Below are positions 19,321 through 26,834 of a stretch of 64,000 bases of DNA, in pieces; positions within the stretch are counted from its first letter, which is position 1, and every line of letters starts with the position of its first letter. The stretch covers positions 85,001-149,000 of the forward strand of contig JAOAHD010000017.1 in the NCBI GenBank assembly GCA_026415395.1. The letters are read 5' to 3'. The translations under genes were made by a program, and so were the position numbers. The DNA is from Candidatus Binatia bacterium. GTDB taxonomy: Bacteria; Desulfobacterota; Binatia; HRBIN30. The notes beneath the pieces were generated by a model. That model searched no databases and had not been told where the DNA came from. It saw only the letters and a program-made list of their open reading frames with translations.

Positions 19321-22035
19321 CTAACGGACCCGCACAACCATACTGCGGGGGCTGCTCCAGCGACCTGCTTCATCGCGCACTCGAACCATAAATCGAGTTT
19401 CGGCTCCGACGGGTAGCGCCACCGCGCTGTCGATAAAGCCACAAAATTGCACCGTGCTTCCCACGCCGGCAAAGCGGTACTGACCGTCGTCAAAGAGAGT
19501 ACACGCCTCGTTTGCGTTGCGGCCCCTCGGCTGTCCGCTTCCATCTTTGAAGCGGCAAGCCAGGTCATTGATGACGTCGGCAAGTTGCTGTGAACCCGGA
19601 AGGTCCAAGCTTCCGTTCCAAGCAGGCACTCCCCCGAGCACAGGGAGGGTATCGTCACAAACCGCAAGAGAACCATTCCCGAGCGGCGTCGAAGAAACGA
19701 CGGCTAAGTCCGGCAAAACGTCGGGGCGGATGGGATCCCACTGAAACGTTCGCACCCCAACAGGCGTGTTTGCCCCGCCCGGACGAGCTTCGACCACAAT
19801 CGAGAAGTTCGATCCGGAAGTCCGCTCGTACACAACGGTGCCATCGAGGAAGACCTCGACGGGGCTCAGCAAACGGTCATCTGCCCGCGCGATCCCAAGA
19901 AACGTGATCACCGGTTCAGGAGGCACCGTCGGGGTCGGCGTGGCGGTAACGGTTGGCGACCGTGAAGCCGTGCGGGTCAATGTGACGGTTGGCGTGGACG
20001 TAGGACTTCGTGTCATCGTGACCGTGCGTGTCACCGTGGCGGTAGCCGTGTGCGTTGGTGACCGAGTGAGGGTGGCGGTACGAGTCACCGACGGAGTCCC
20101 GGAGGGCGACGCCGTCCGGCTTGGGGACCAAGTCAGAGTCTGCGTCGCGCTTGGCGTCGGCGTGCGGCTCCAGGTCGCCGTACGGCTAGGGGTCGTCGTA
20201 CGCGTCCTTGTAGGGGATGGACTGGAGGTGGCGGAAGAGGTCGGGGTACTCGAGGGAGGTGGAAGGGGGGTTTGACTAGGGGTGGGCGAGGACGTGCGAG
20301 TGGAGGACGGCCGTGCCGTCCTGCTTGGCGTTCCCGTCGCCGTCGCTGTCGCCGAGGGGCGAGGTAAGGAAGCGGTGACTAAAGGTGTCGCTGACGCCCG
20401 CGGCCTCGTTGTAGCTGTGACCGTAGCCCGCAAAGTTCGCGTGGCTGTCGGGGGGATCGAGGGCGTGGCAGTCAATGTGAGCTGCGGCGGGGTTGCTGTC
20501 CAAAGCGGAGTCGAGGTGGGCGAATTCGTCCGCGTCGGGGTCCGCACACCCGGGACAGTCCAAGTGGGAGTTGCTACAGCCGTGGCGGTGGGCGTGAACG
20601 TGGGTCTCACTGCCGACGTGCGGGTAGCGGTGCTCACCAAGGTAGGCGTTTCCGTCGCAGCGATGGGAGTGGAGGACGGAGTACTGGAGGGAGTTGCAGC
20701 TCGCGTGTGCGTCGCGGTTCTCACAGGGGTGGAGGTCGCTGTCAAAAAGCTTGGTGCATGCGTTGCTGTGACGGCCCCACCAGTCGGAGTTGGTGTCAGC
20801 GAAGGAGCACCTGGGCTCATTACAACCGTGCTTGTTCGAGTGAAAGAGCCCGTCGGCGTTTGCGTTGGGCTGGGTGTCTGAGTCCGCTGCCTCGGTGTCA
20901 GAGAAAAAGTCCGGGTAGCGGTGGCGGTTGCCGTTGGAGTTCGACTCACTGGTCGTAAAGAGGGTGTCTCCGTAACCGTGGGCAACGATGGAACGCTGGT
21001 AGGCGTTGGGGTCAACGTCGAGACCGCAGTAGGACTGCGTGTGGGACTTCGAAGAATTGTCGCAGAGTGGGTAGGACTGCCCGTCGGCGATCTTGTCGGA
21101 GAGTGGCTGGGAGAAATCGACCACGTAAAAGTTGCAGAGGGCACGATTTGACGCGTCGCCGTGAGAGTCGCGCTTCTTGTCGGGCTTGCGGAAAGCGTCG
21201 CCGCAGGCGTCGCAGACGGGGTGCTCGACGGTGAAAGAGTCGGCAGGGGCCTCACACCAACTCGCAGGATCATCTGGGAGACCGGACCTACATTGCCCGC
21301 CGTGTCTCGAACGCGCACGGTTACGAGGGTGTCGCCCGTCGGAAATGCACGAAAGGCCGGTACAAGGCCACAGAACTGGACGGTGCCGACCGCGTTAGTC
21401 ACAAACTTCGGCCGGCCAAACTCATCCACGGTGCAAGCCCCGCCAGGAAAGGCGGCCACAACCATACCACAACTAGCATCCTGCAAGGCAGCGGTAACGA
21501 GCCCGTCGTCCCCGAAGTCTGGGGGGTTCACTGCCGGAACGCCACCCTCGCATACTTCGACTCCGCCGTCTCCTAGCGGGCGACTAAAAAGCATCTGAAG
21601 ATCAGGTCGGACCGAACCCGCGGGCGCAACGGTCACTACGGTGGTCCCCACTGGCGAGCGCGACCCACCAGGCACAGCCTCCACAACAAGCTGAAAACCA
21701 CTACCGCCCGGCCGCCGATACACTGGGATTCCTTGGTCAGTTTCGGAGACCGAGATTACCGTGCCATCAGCACCAACGATGCCGACGTAACTAATCGTCG
21801 GGCCCAAACCGGCAGCAAGTCGCGCGCGCAGATCCCAAACGTAGTCTGCAACCGTGGTTGCGCCGTCACGATTCCGGTCCGGACCAATTGTGTTCAGGGC
21901 GGGAAGCTCAAAGAGGCATTGGCGCAAGAGGTCCTCACGCAGCACCTCGCGAGCAAGTTGGCACGAACTGGGCTGAGCGCTCACGGTGGTTGCGCAGACC
22001 ACCAAGGCCACTGCGACCAAAAACTGCGCTAACAC
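19321..22035 (-). CDS. Secreted protein: two homologous domains joined by a 443-residue Thr/Pro linker
   Basis: 904 residues, no function recognised. A signal peptide ends near VSA/QPSS (20/21). Residues 50-70 contain an EF-hand-like stretch (GPDRNRDGATTVADYVWDL). Domain 1 (about 80-260) and domain 2 (about 705-904) are clearly related: each opens with an ISYVGIVGAD/ITFLGIARAD strand, then VVEA-PGG--(S/T)PVG, RPDL, STPLGNG-type loops, a late VGTVQFCG/VGSTVQFCG and an end RVRD-AG-S. Between them lies Thr/Pro/Ser repeat sequence. No membrane anchor or C-terminal sorting tail follows. Start GTG at 22035 with AGGGGAG upstream. The domains may be Ig-like; that is a guess. Confidence 0.7.
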   Translation of the reverse strand: MLAQFLVAVALVVCATTVSAQPSSCQLAREVLREDLLRQCLFELPALNTIGPDRNRDGATTVADYVWDLRARLAAGLGPTISYVGIVGADGTVISVSETDQGIPVYRRPGGSGFQLVVEAVPGGSRSPVGTTVVTVAPAGSVRPDLQMLFSRPLGDGGVEVCEGGVPAVNPPDFGDDGLVTAALQDASCGMVVAAFPGGACTVDEFGRPKFVTNAVGTVQFCGLVPAFRAFPTGDTLVTVRVRDTAGNVGPVSQMILRVGVRPLPTLSPSSTPSATPAATLSASPTRSATLTATRQIVPSATFTWSISPSHSPTRSPTGSPTHSATILRSPTRSPTAVSTLTPTPTSVPSLPTVTETPSLRPVSRTPTATATATRTFSLTPRQRTQTPSPTQTPTGSFTRTSTVVMSPGAPSLTPTPTGGAVTATHAPSFLTATSTPVRTATHTRAATPSSTPSSTPIAATETPTLVSTATRTSAVRPTFTPTATAVATPTWTVPGVRTPTRTNSPTSTPLWTATPPQLTLTATPSIPPTATRTLRATVTATTRPRASATPLVTASLPRPSATATATGTPSRTARPSSTRTSSPTPSQTPLPPPSSTPTSSATSSPSPTRTRTTTPSRTATWSRTPTPSATQTLTWSPSRTASPSGTPSVTRTATLTRSPTHTATATVTRTVTMTRSPTSTPTVTLTRTASRSPTVTATPTPTVPPEPVITFLGIARADDRLLSPVEVFLDGTVVYERTSGSNFSIVVEARPGGANTPVGVRTFQWDPIRPDVLPDLAVVSSTPLGNGSLAVCDDTLPVLGGVPAWNGSLDLPGSQQLADVINDLACRFKDGSGQPRGRNANEACTLFDDGQYRFAGVGSTVQFCGFIDSAVALPVGAETRFMVRVRDEAGRWSSPRSMVVRVR
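19924..21252 (-). repeat. Low-complexity Thr/Pro/Ser-encoding tract
   Basis: Codes for residues 262-704 of the secreted protein. Units such as TPTAT, SPTRS, TPSAT and TRTATLT recur without a fixed period. The biased codons keep other frames and the opposite strand open, which creates long false ORFs on the plus strand. Confidence 0.85.
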
Positions 22036-22084
22036 CCAATCTCCCCTACGGCCACTTTAAACCCACTTGAGTCACAAGCTTCGG

Positions 22085-22113
22085 TTTATGGCTACCCGCA
22101 ATCCCGTGGTCAA
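22085..22113 (-). promoter_or_regulatory. Candidate promoter of the Thr/Pro-linker protein
   Basis: On the minus strand TTGACC (22113-22108), a 17-nt spacer and CATAAA (22090-22085) lie about 50 nt before the GTG start. Confidence 0.5.
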
Positions 22114-22663
22114 CTGGCTCACAACCCCCGCAAGTGTTTCGTTGCCAAACTTGAGGCCTAGAGACTCACTGCTCGACACACGCCTCACTCCGACATAAAA
22201 GCAATGCCATGGGGAACGCGCGCACCCAAGACACTCGCGACCTCAACCGAGCGGGCCAATTGGCAACCGAGGAAATCCACCAGAGCGTCAACCGCCTCTT
22301 CAGCCTGCATGATAGGCTCCATCGCCAACTGGAGCTCAATTCGGGCCGACGTCGCCTTCGCAAGCGGTGGAGAGCACATCGTAGCGGTGGTCAAAGCTTC
22401 GAAACACCCACCCCTCATCTCTCACCGCTGAACCGCCTGCTTCTGGCCATCGTGACGAGGAGCGGCTCCCAATCGGTTTCGGGCGGCCCCTTTCCGGTCC
22501 CGCAGCGCTCCCTCATCCAGGCACTACGCAAACGCATCCGTAAACTCGAGCGCCTCTTCAGCGAAACCGCGGCGGGGCAGCGAAAACGGCCTAAACAAAA
22601 GCGGTGATGCGCCACCCTTGGCACGCCCTTCCTCGAGCAGGACTCGCTCGAGCCAAGCTCGAC
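22114..22663. other. Intergenic stretch without a well-supported gene
   Basis: About 550 bp between the promoter of the linker protein and the end of usp. One plus-strand frame (22209-22607) stays open and is listed separately at low confidence; a minus-strand frame over the same bases (22185-22418) is also open. No tRNA, riboswitch or terminator recognised. Confidence 0.5.
22209..22607 (+). CDS. Possible small protein or gene remnant
   Basis: 132 residues, not recognised. The first 45 (DLNRAGQLATEEIHQSVNRLFSLHDRLHRQLE) look helical and faintly resemble the N-terminal helix that precedes some bacterial alpha/beta hydrolases; the rest has no such domain and ends in a very basic tail (LRKRIRKLERLF and on). 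No ribosome site precedes the ATG. It could be the decayed 5' end of a larger gene or chance. Convergent with usp. Confidence 0.22.
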   Translation: MGNARTQDTRDLNRAGQLATEEIHQSVNRLFSLHDRLHRQLELNSGRRRLRKRWRAHRSGGQSFETPTPHLSPLNRLLLAIVTRSGSQSVSGGPFPVPQRSLIQALRKRIRKLERLFSETAAGQRKRPKQKR

Positions 22664-23146
22664 TCACTTTTTTGGCAAACGCGCCTGCTTGGGAACGACC
22701 AAAACGGGGCAGTGAGCCATCTGCAGCAAGCGTTGTGCAACACTCCCGAGAATCCACTTCTTCCACCCGCTCAGCCCTCGGGAGCCAACTACGACTAAAT
22801 CTGCACGATGCTTCTTCGCTTCGCGCAGAATCGAATCGACGGGAGATCCATGTGTGATCACGACCGCCGCTGGTTGCGACCCTAGCTTCTGCACCTGTCG
22901 CTTGGCCCAGGCTTCTCCTTCTTTGGCCAGAGCGGCAGCATCAAGTCCCTCTACTTGCAGCACGGGTTGGACCACGTGGACAACAACCACTTGAGCGTTC
23001 AGCACCTCGCTCAATGACATCGCGTAGGCCACCGCCCGGTTTCCGATAGAGGAAAAGTCCGTCGCAGCAAGGATCCTCTTGGGTCCTCCAGCATTCAGGG
23101 AATGAAGTTTCTTACCCGCCTTCACCTTACGATCGCTCGTGGCCAT
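22664..23146 (-). CDS. Universal stress protein UspA family
   Basis: 160 residues with a single Usp domain (about 23-153) after a basic N-terminal lead. The ATP-binding signature G-x2-G-x9-G-S is visible in GSRGLSGWKKWILGS (about 121-135), so an ATP-binding type is expected. Start ATG at 23146 has GAGGGGGG upstream and lies inside the end of rlpA (25-bp overlap), so both are one transcript under the c-di-AMP riboswitch. Confidence 0.92.
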   Translation of the reverse strand: MATSDRKVKAGKKLHSLNAGGPKRILAATDFSSIGNRAVAYAMSLSEVLNAQVVVVHVVQPVLQVEGLDAAALAKEGEAWAKRQVQKLGSQPAAVVITHGSPVDSILREAKKHRADLVVVGSRGLSGWKKWILGSVAQRLLQMAHCPVLVVPKQARLPKK

Positions 23147-23658
23147 ACCCCCCTCGATCCTTCCATTGCCGACGCTACCACTAAAACTTTTAGCGAATCT
23201 CCTCGAGGAGCTCGTTCGTCCAAAACCTTCACCTCCAACCGGGCAACACCCGAACGGACAATGCCTAACTCCCGTGCAGCTGCATACGAAAGATCAAGCT
23301 CTCGCCCCCGGACGTAAGGCCCTCGGTCCGTCACCTCGACAACAACCTTCTTCCCATTGCGAGGATTTGTGACCTCGAGTTTCGTCCCAAAACGCAGCGA
23401 ACGATGCGCGGCTGTGTATTCGTTGGCATTAAACTTCCGTCCATTGGCGGCACGCCGTCCGTGAAAGTCAGTTCCGTACCACGATGCGTGAACGAGCTTG
23501 CGGGACGAAGCGTTCGCGCCCCCTGCACTGGCAAAGTTTTTGGCACGGGCAGAGCCGCTTCCGGTTTTTGCCAGCACGGGAAGACCCGCCATGAGTGCCG
23601 CCCAGGCGCAGAAAAACACTAGCACTGGCCGCAGGCATGCAACCTTCGTTCGTTCCAT
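23122..23658 (-). CDS. rlpA: RlpA-like septal/cell-wall lytic transglycosylase
   Basis: 178 residues. Signal peptide (about 1-30, hydrophobic VLVFFCAWAALMAGLPVLA) then a double-psi beta-barrel: ASWYGTDFHGRRAANGRKF, LRFGTKLEVTNPRNGK, and VTDRGPYVRGRELDLSYAAARELG, which holds the conserved Asp and Arg of RlpA. RlpA cleaves naked glycan strands. No SPOR domain and no lipobox, so this is a short soluble periplasmic form. Start ATG at 23658 with GGAGGGG 6 nt before it. It follows a c-di-AMP riboswitch, a typical target of that RNA class. Confidence 0.92.
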   Translation of the reverse strand: MERTKVACLRPVLVFFCAWAALMAGLPVLAKTGSGSARAKNFASAGGANASSRKLVHASWYGTDFHGRRAANGRKFNANEYTAAHRSLRFGTKLEVTNPRNGKKVVVEVTDRGPYVRGRELDLSYAAARELGIVRSGVARLEVKVLDERAPRGDSLKVLVVASAMEGSRGVWPRAIVR

Positions 23659-23708
23659 GGGTCCCCTCCATTTGTCTTTTGCGACGCCTGGAGAGGGTTG
23701 TGTGCGTG

Positions 23709-23730
23709 ACCGCCCGCCGGACGGGCCGGT
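23709..23730 (-). promoter_or_regulatory. Hairpin between riboswitch and rlpA
   Basis: ACCGGCCCG and CGGGCGGT pair around TCCGG with one bulged G, directly after the aptamer. No U-run follows, so it is not a classical terminator; it may be part of the expression platform. Confidence 0.4.
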
Positions 23731-23732
23731 TT

Positions 23733-23850
23733 ACTCCTCTCCTTGAAGGCCGACGAAGTTAGCTGACGGGTTCGGGCTCAAAGAGTTACCCTACTCGAGC
23801 TTGGAACAGCGTCGAGATTCACCCCTTACCAAACTTGGGTCCTCCGCTCT
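23733..23850 (-). promoter_or_regulatory. Cyclic di-AMP riboswitch (ydaO/yuaA class)
   Basis: The minus strand reads the class's conserved blocks in order: GAGCGGAGGACCCAAG (to 23834), GGGGTGAATC (23825-23816), a variable arm, GAGCCCGAACC then CCGTCAGCTAAC (23769-23758), TTCGTCGGC, and AAGGAGAGG (23744-23736). These match the consensus I know for ydaO aptamers of actinobacteria and deltaproteobacteria. The first gene downstream is rlpA, a cell-wall hydrolase, the commonest kind of target. Ligand binding normally switches such genes off. No diadenylate cyclase gene lies in the window. Confidence 0.88.
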
Positions 23851-24116
23851 CCTTCTATCTTCTCGGAGATTAGGCCTGGTCGCAGCCCCCTTTTTGGCAA
23901 ACTCGAAGCCTGTTGGCAACCCCAGTGTACGCCGCGAGCCGCGCTCAGATAGCCCAGGATTCAAGCACGGCAAGCGCCGACGAGATTTTATTTTTGGCGA
24001 ACGTTACTAAACTGACACCTGCAATTCGGCCCTTTCTTGCGTGCGTCGCATCAAAGCATATGGCACACTCGATGCAGCACCCGGCTGCTCGCAAACCCAT
24101 AGTGAAAGGGGGATCT
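23851..24116. other. Divergent intergenic region between the riboswitch and the HTH gene
   Basis: Must hold the promoter of the riboswitch-rlpA-usp transcript and that of the HTH gene. Two TTGCCA hexamers read on the minus strand near 23895-23925, but no well-spaced -10 was found. Reading frames here are open by chance. Confidence 0.4.
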
Positions 24117-24380
24117 ATGCCGAGCAGCGAACAGCAAGATAAAGGCTTTTCGATCGCGGCCTTACGGCGGCGGCTCAATATGACGCAGGAAGAATTCGCG
24201 CACGCGATCGGTGTTACCGTATCGACCGTAAATCGCTGGGAGAACGGCCACATCACTCCAAGCCGCTTAGCGCGACGAGCCATGGAAAATCTTCTGAATC
24301 AGCTAGCGCAGCAAACATACCCGACTTCCGAAAAGACCAACGGCAACAACGCCTCTGAGGGATCACACAACGTGTCCTAA
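24117..24380 (+). CDS. Small XRE-family helix-turn-helix regulator
   Basis: 87 residues. A Cro/CI-type HTH occupies about 12-60: FSIAALRRRLNMTQEEFAHAIGVTVSTVNRWENGHITPSRLARRAME. A short polar tail follows. The frame opens 204 nt earlier, but AGGGGG sits 5 nt before the ATG at 24117 and the upstream residues look non-coding. The closest described relatives are DNA-binding domains of the antitoxin/regulator type; no toxin gene is adjacent. Targets unknown; the divergent rlpA-usp unit is a candidate. Confidence 0.8.
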   Translation: MPSSEQQDKGFSIAALRRRLNMTQEEFAHAIGVTVSTVNRWENGHITPSRLARRAMENLLNQLAQQTYPTSEKTNGNNASEGSHNVS

Positions 24381-24974
24381 AAAACGTTCGCGGATCGTTG
24401 GTTGCCAGCTACCATCGCAAAAGTTTGTACTTCGCGCTGTCCGGTGGAAGCATCGGTCCCCGAGGCGAGCGGCGGTTGTGAAACTGGAACAGTCGGCGGT
24501 TTGGGATCCTAGCCTCGGGCTCGCATGAACTGAGGTCGAGTTCTTTTCCCGCTCAGCTAACCAAGAAGGAACCGTTTGGTCTTCCCTCGCCCTCAGCCGC
24601 TGTGCTTCGGAAATAAGAGCCCGGCAGGCTAACTCCCACTCCCAATTGAGGTGAAGCCGGGCTCCTGCCATGAATACTGACGATTTCGGTCTCGGCCGCC
24701 GGGGCTGTCAGGTAATTCACCTGACACTGTTTTCGGGAGTGGGCCCCTCCTGACAGACCACCAACCAGGCACGGGGGTACACCGGCCGGCCGACTTGCAG
24801 CCTGTTTTTCCGCCCGCCTCGAAGTTGGGGGCCGTACACAGCGGTCCGGTCTCTCCCCAGTTCGTCTCGTGCGCTCCCCTAACTTGCCACAACAAGTGCT
24901 CTTGTTTGGCTGATTCGGATGTCATACATCGGCCGCACCCCAAGGGGTGGTTACTCCTGTCTAGGGCGTCTCCC
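24381..24974. other. 594-bp non-coding region with two perfect inverted repeats
   Basis: No convincing gene on either strand. Inverted repeat A: GAGCCCGGC (24617-24625) with GCCGGGCTC (24656-24664), 9 bp. Inverted repeat B: TGTCAGGT, loop AATTC, ACCTGACA (24706-24726), 8 bp, followed by CTGTTTTCGG. A third, weaker GGAG/CTCC hairpin follows at about 24736-24750. They could be terminators, operators of the etf gene or a remnant of a REP-like element. No riboswitch class recognised. Confidence 0.45.
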
Positions 24975-26834
24975 ATGAGGATTGCAGTTTGCGTGAAACA
25001 GGTTCCATCGGTAGCGGCCTTGAGGTTCGACCCCGTCAACAAGACTCTTCAGAGAGAGGGTGTGCCATTAGAAATCAATTCCTTTGACTTGCGCGCCCTC
25101 GCATGGGCGAAGGAATTCAAACAGAAGTTTCCGAACACGGAGATCTTAGCTGTCACCCTCGGCCCCCCTCAGGCACGGGCCGCCCTCGTGGATGCCCTTG
25201 CGTTGGCTGCGGATCGAGCCGTTCTGTTGACCGATCCAGCTTTTAGAGGTTCTGACACGCTAGCTACCGCGCGGGCCCTCGCCGCTTTTTTCCGTCGCAA
25301 TGCCAGCGACATTATTCTCTGCGGTCGCTACAGCGTGGACGCGGAGACCTCGCAGGTCGGCCCCGAGCTGGCCGAGCTCTTGCGGATCCCCCATGTGTCC
25401 ATGGTTCGCCGCATCGCTTTGGATTCTTCCTCTGCCCAGGTTCTGGAGTTGGAACGTGAAACAGACTTCGGGTGGGAAGTCCTGCACGCGGCAATGCCTG
25501 TCCTTTTGACCGTGACCGAGAGCATCGCGCCAGAGAAGTTTCCTTCGAAAAGTGAGCGCGACGCCGCCGAGAATCGCGCAATTGAGGAGATATCAGCAGC
25601 CGAGCTTGGCCTCAGCCCAAAGATGGTGGGTTTCGCGGGTTCACCGACTTGGGTTCGAGAACTTAGTGAGCTACCTAATCCTCGCCGCCAGCAAGTGATC
25701 AGTGAGGCAACCCTGGAGCAAAGTGTCGCTAGGGCAGTTCGTATTTTAGTCGAGGAATACGGTGCATTTGCACAGTGGAAATCCCCCTCATCCAACTACA
25801 CTACTCCACAGCAACCCCAAGACATCGAGGTCGAGCCCCGCGACGTGCTCGTCGTAGGGGAGACGCTCAATGGAGAAGTGCAACCCGTCACTTGGGAGCT
25901 GATCGGAAAAGCTCTCGAACTAGCGCGCGGCATGGCTGGGAAGGTCCACCTTGCGATCTTTTCAGAGGGGCCGGCGAATTTTGCGGACGCTTTCCATCAC
26001 TATGGCAAGATCAACGCAACCGTGTTCGTTGGCCCTGCGTGCGCAACCTTCCAACCCTGGGAGCACGCCGCTCGCTTGGCGGATCTGATTGCAGATGTGC
26101 GCCCCCGCTTTGTCATCGGGCCCTCGACGAGCTACGGCCGAGATGTTCTCCCGCGCCTTGCGGCGCTCTCAGGCTTGGGGCTGACCGCTGACTGCATCGA
26201 CTTAGGTTTGGGGCCAGACGGCTCTCTCCTTCAACACAAGCCCGCGTTCGGCGGCAGTATCGTCGCGACAATTTCCTCACGGACGCTTCCCGAAATGGCA
26301 ACGGTGCGTCCGGGAGTATTCCCACCACTTCCGCGGCAACCACACGCCTCCAACGGCGATGGAGTGAAGCTCGTTGAGTGCGGGCGCCCCCGTTACGAGT
26401 TCCGGTTACAGCGCCTCCGCCATGGCGTTCTTCCCGATCTCGGCAAAGACCTGGACCACGCGGAGATTGTCGTTGGCGTTGGCAAGGGTGTGGGAGCAGG
26501 CGGCATACAAGAAGTCCGCTCCTTTGCCGAGCGGATCGGCGCCGTACTATGCACGACACGTGATGTCGCGGACGAAGGTTGGCTGCCGCGACAGTTGCAA
26601 GTAGGTTTGACCGGACGTTCTATTGCGCCGAAACTCTACTTAGCGCTGGGGATTCGTGGGGCATTTGAACATGTCGTCGGAGTGCGCAGGGCTGGCGTGA
26701 TTGTCGCGGTGAATCGCAATCCACGTGCGCCAATTTTCCGCCACTGCGATTTGGGCCTCGTGGCAGATCTTTGGGAAGTGCTGCCGATTCTCGAGCAGCA
26801 AATTCGCGCGCACCTGCAACCGGAAGATGCATGA
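24975..26834 (+). CDS. Electron transfer flavoprotein, beta-alpha fusion
   Basis: Carries electrons from acyl-CoA dehydrogenases or similar flavoenzymes to the quinone pool. 619 residues in one chain: EtfB (about 1-255; MRIAVCVKQVPS at the start, GRYSVDAETSQVGPELAELL in the middle) joined by about 60 residues to EtfA (about 285-610). The FAD-binding end of EtfA is complete: VGVGKGVGAGGIQEV, QVGLTGRSIAPKLYLALGIRGAFEHVVG, VNRNPRAPIF, DLGLVADLWEVLP. Normally two genes. The ATG at 24975 starts the known EtfB N-terminus; the frame is open 180 nt further up. Its stop overlaps the next start (ATGA). Confidence 0.92.
   Translation: MRIAVCVKQVPSVAALRFDPVNKTLQREGVPLEINSFDLRALAWAKEFKQKFPNTEILAVTLGPPQARAALVDALALAADRAVLLTDPAFRGSDTLATARALAAFFRRNASDIILCGRYSVDAETSQVGPELAELLRIPHVSMVRRIALDSSSAQVLELERETDFGWEVLHAAMPVLLTVTESIAPEKFPSKSERDAAENRAIEEISAAELGLSPKMVGFAGSPTWVRELSELPNPRRQQVISEATLEQSVARAVRILVEEYGAFAQWKSPSSNYTTPQQPQDIEVEPRDVLVVGETLNGEVQPVTWELIGKALELARGMAGKVHLAIFSEGPANFADAFHHYGKINATVFVGPACATFQPWEHAARLADLIADVRPRFVIGPSTSYGRDVLPRLAALSGLGLTADCIDLGLGPDGSLLQHKPAFGGSIVATISSRTLPEMATVRPGVFPPLPRQPHASNGDGVKLVECGRPRYEFRLQRLRHGVLPDLGKDLDHAEIVVGVGKGVGAGGIQEVRSFAERIGAVLCTTRDVADEGWLPRQLQVGLTGRSIAPKLYLALGIRGAFEHVVGVRRAGVIVAVNRNPRAPIFRHCDLGLVADLWEVLPILEQQIRAHLQPEDA

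Noticed and set aside
20282-20881. 199-residue plus-strand ORF
   Set aside because: Antisense to the Thr/Pro linker; the Val/Gly-rich translation is a mirror of biased codons.
22185-22418. 77-residue minus-strand ORF
   Set aside because: Competes with the weak plus-strand frame; neither has a ribosome site, and this one has no similarity that I can name.
24629-25042. 137-residue minus-strand ORF over the etf upstream region
   Set aside because: Extends into EtfB antisense and its translation lacks structure.
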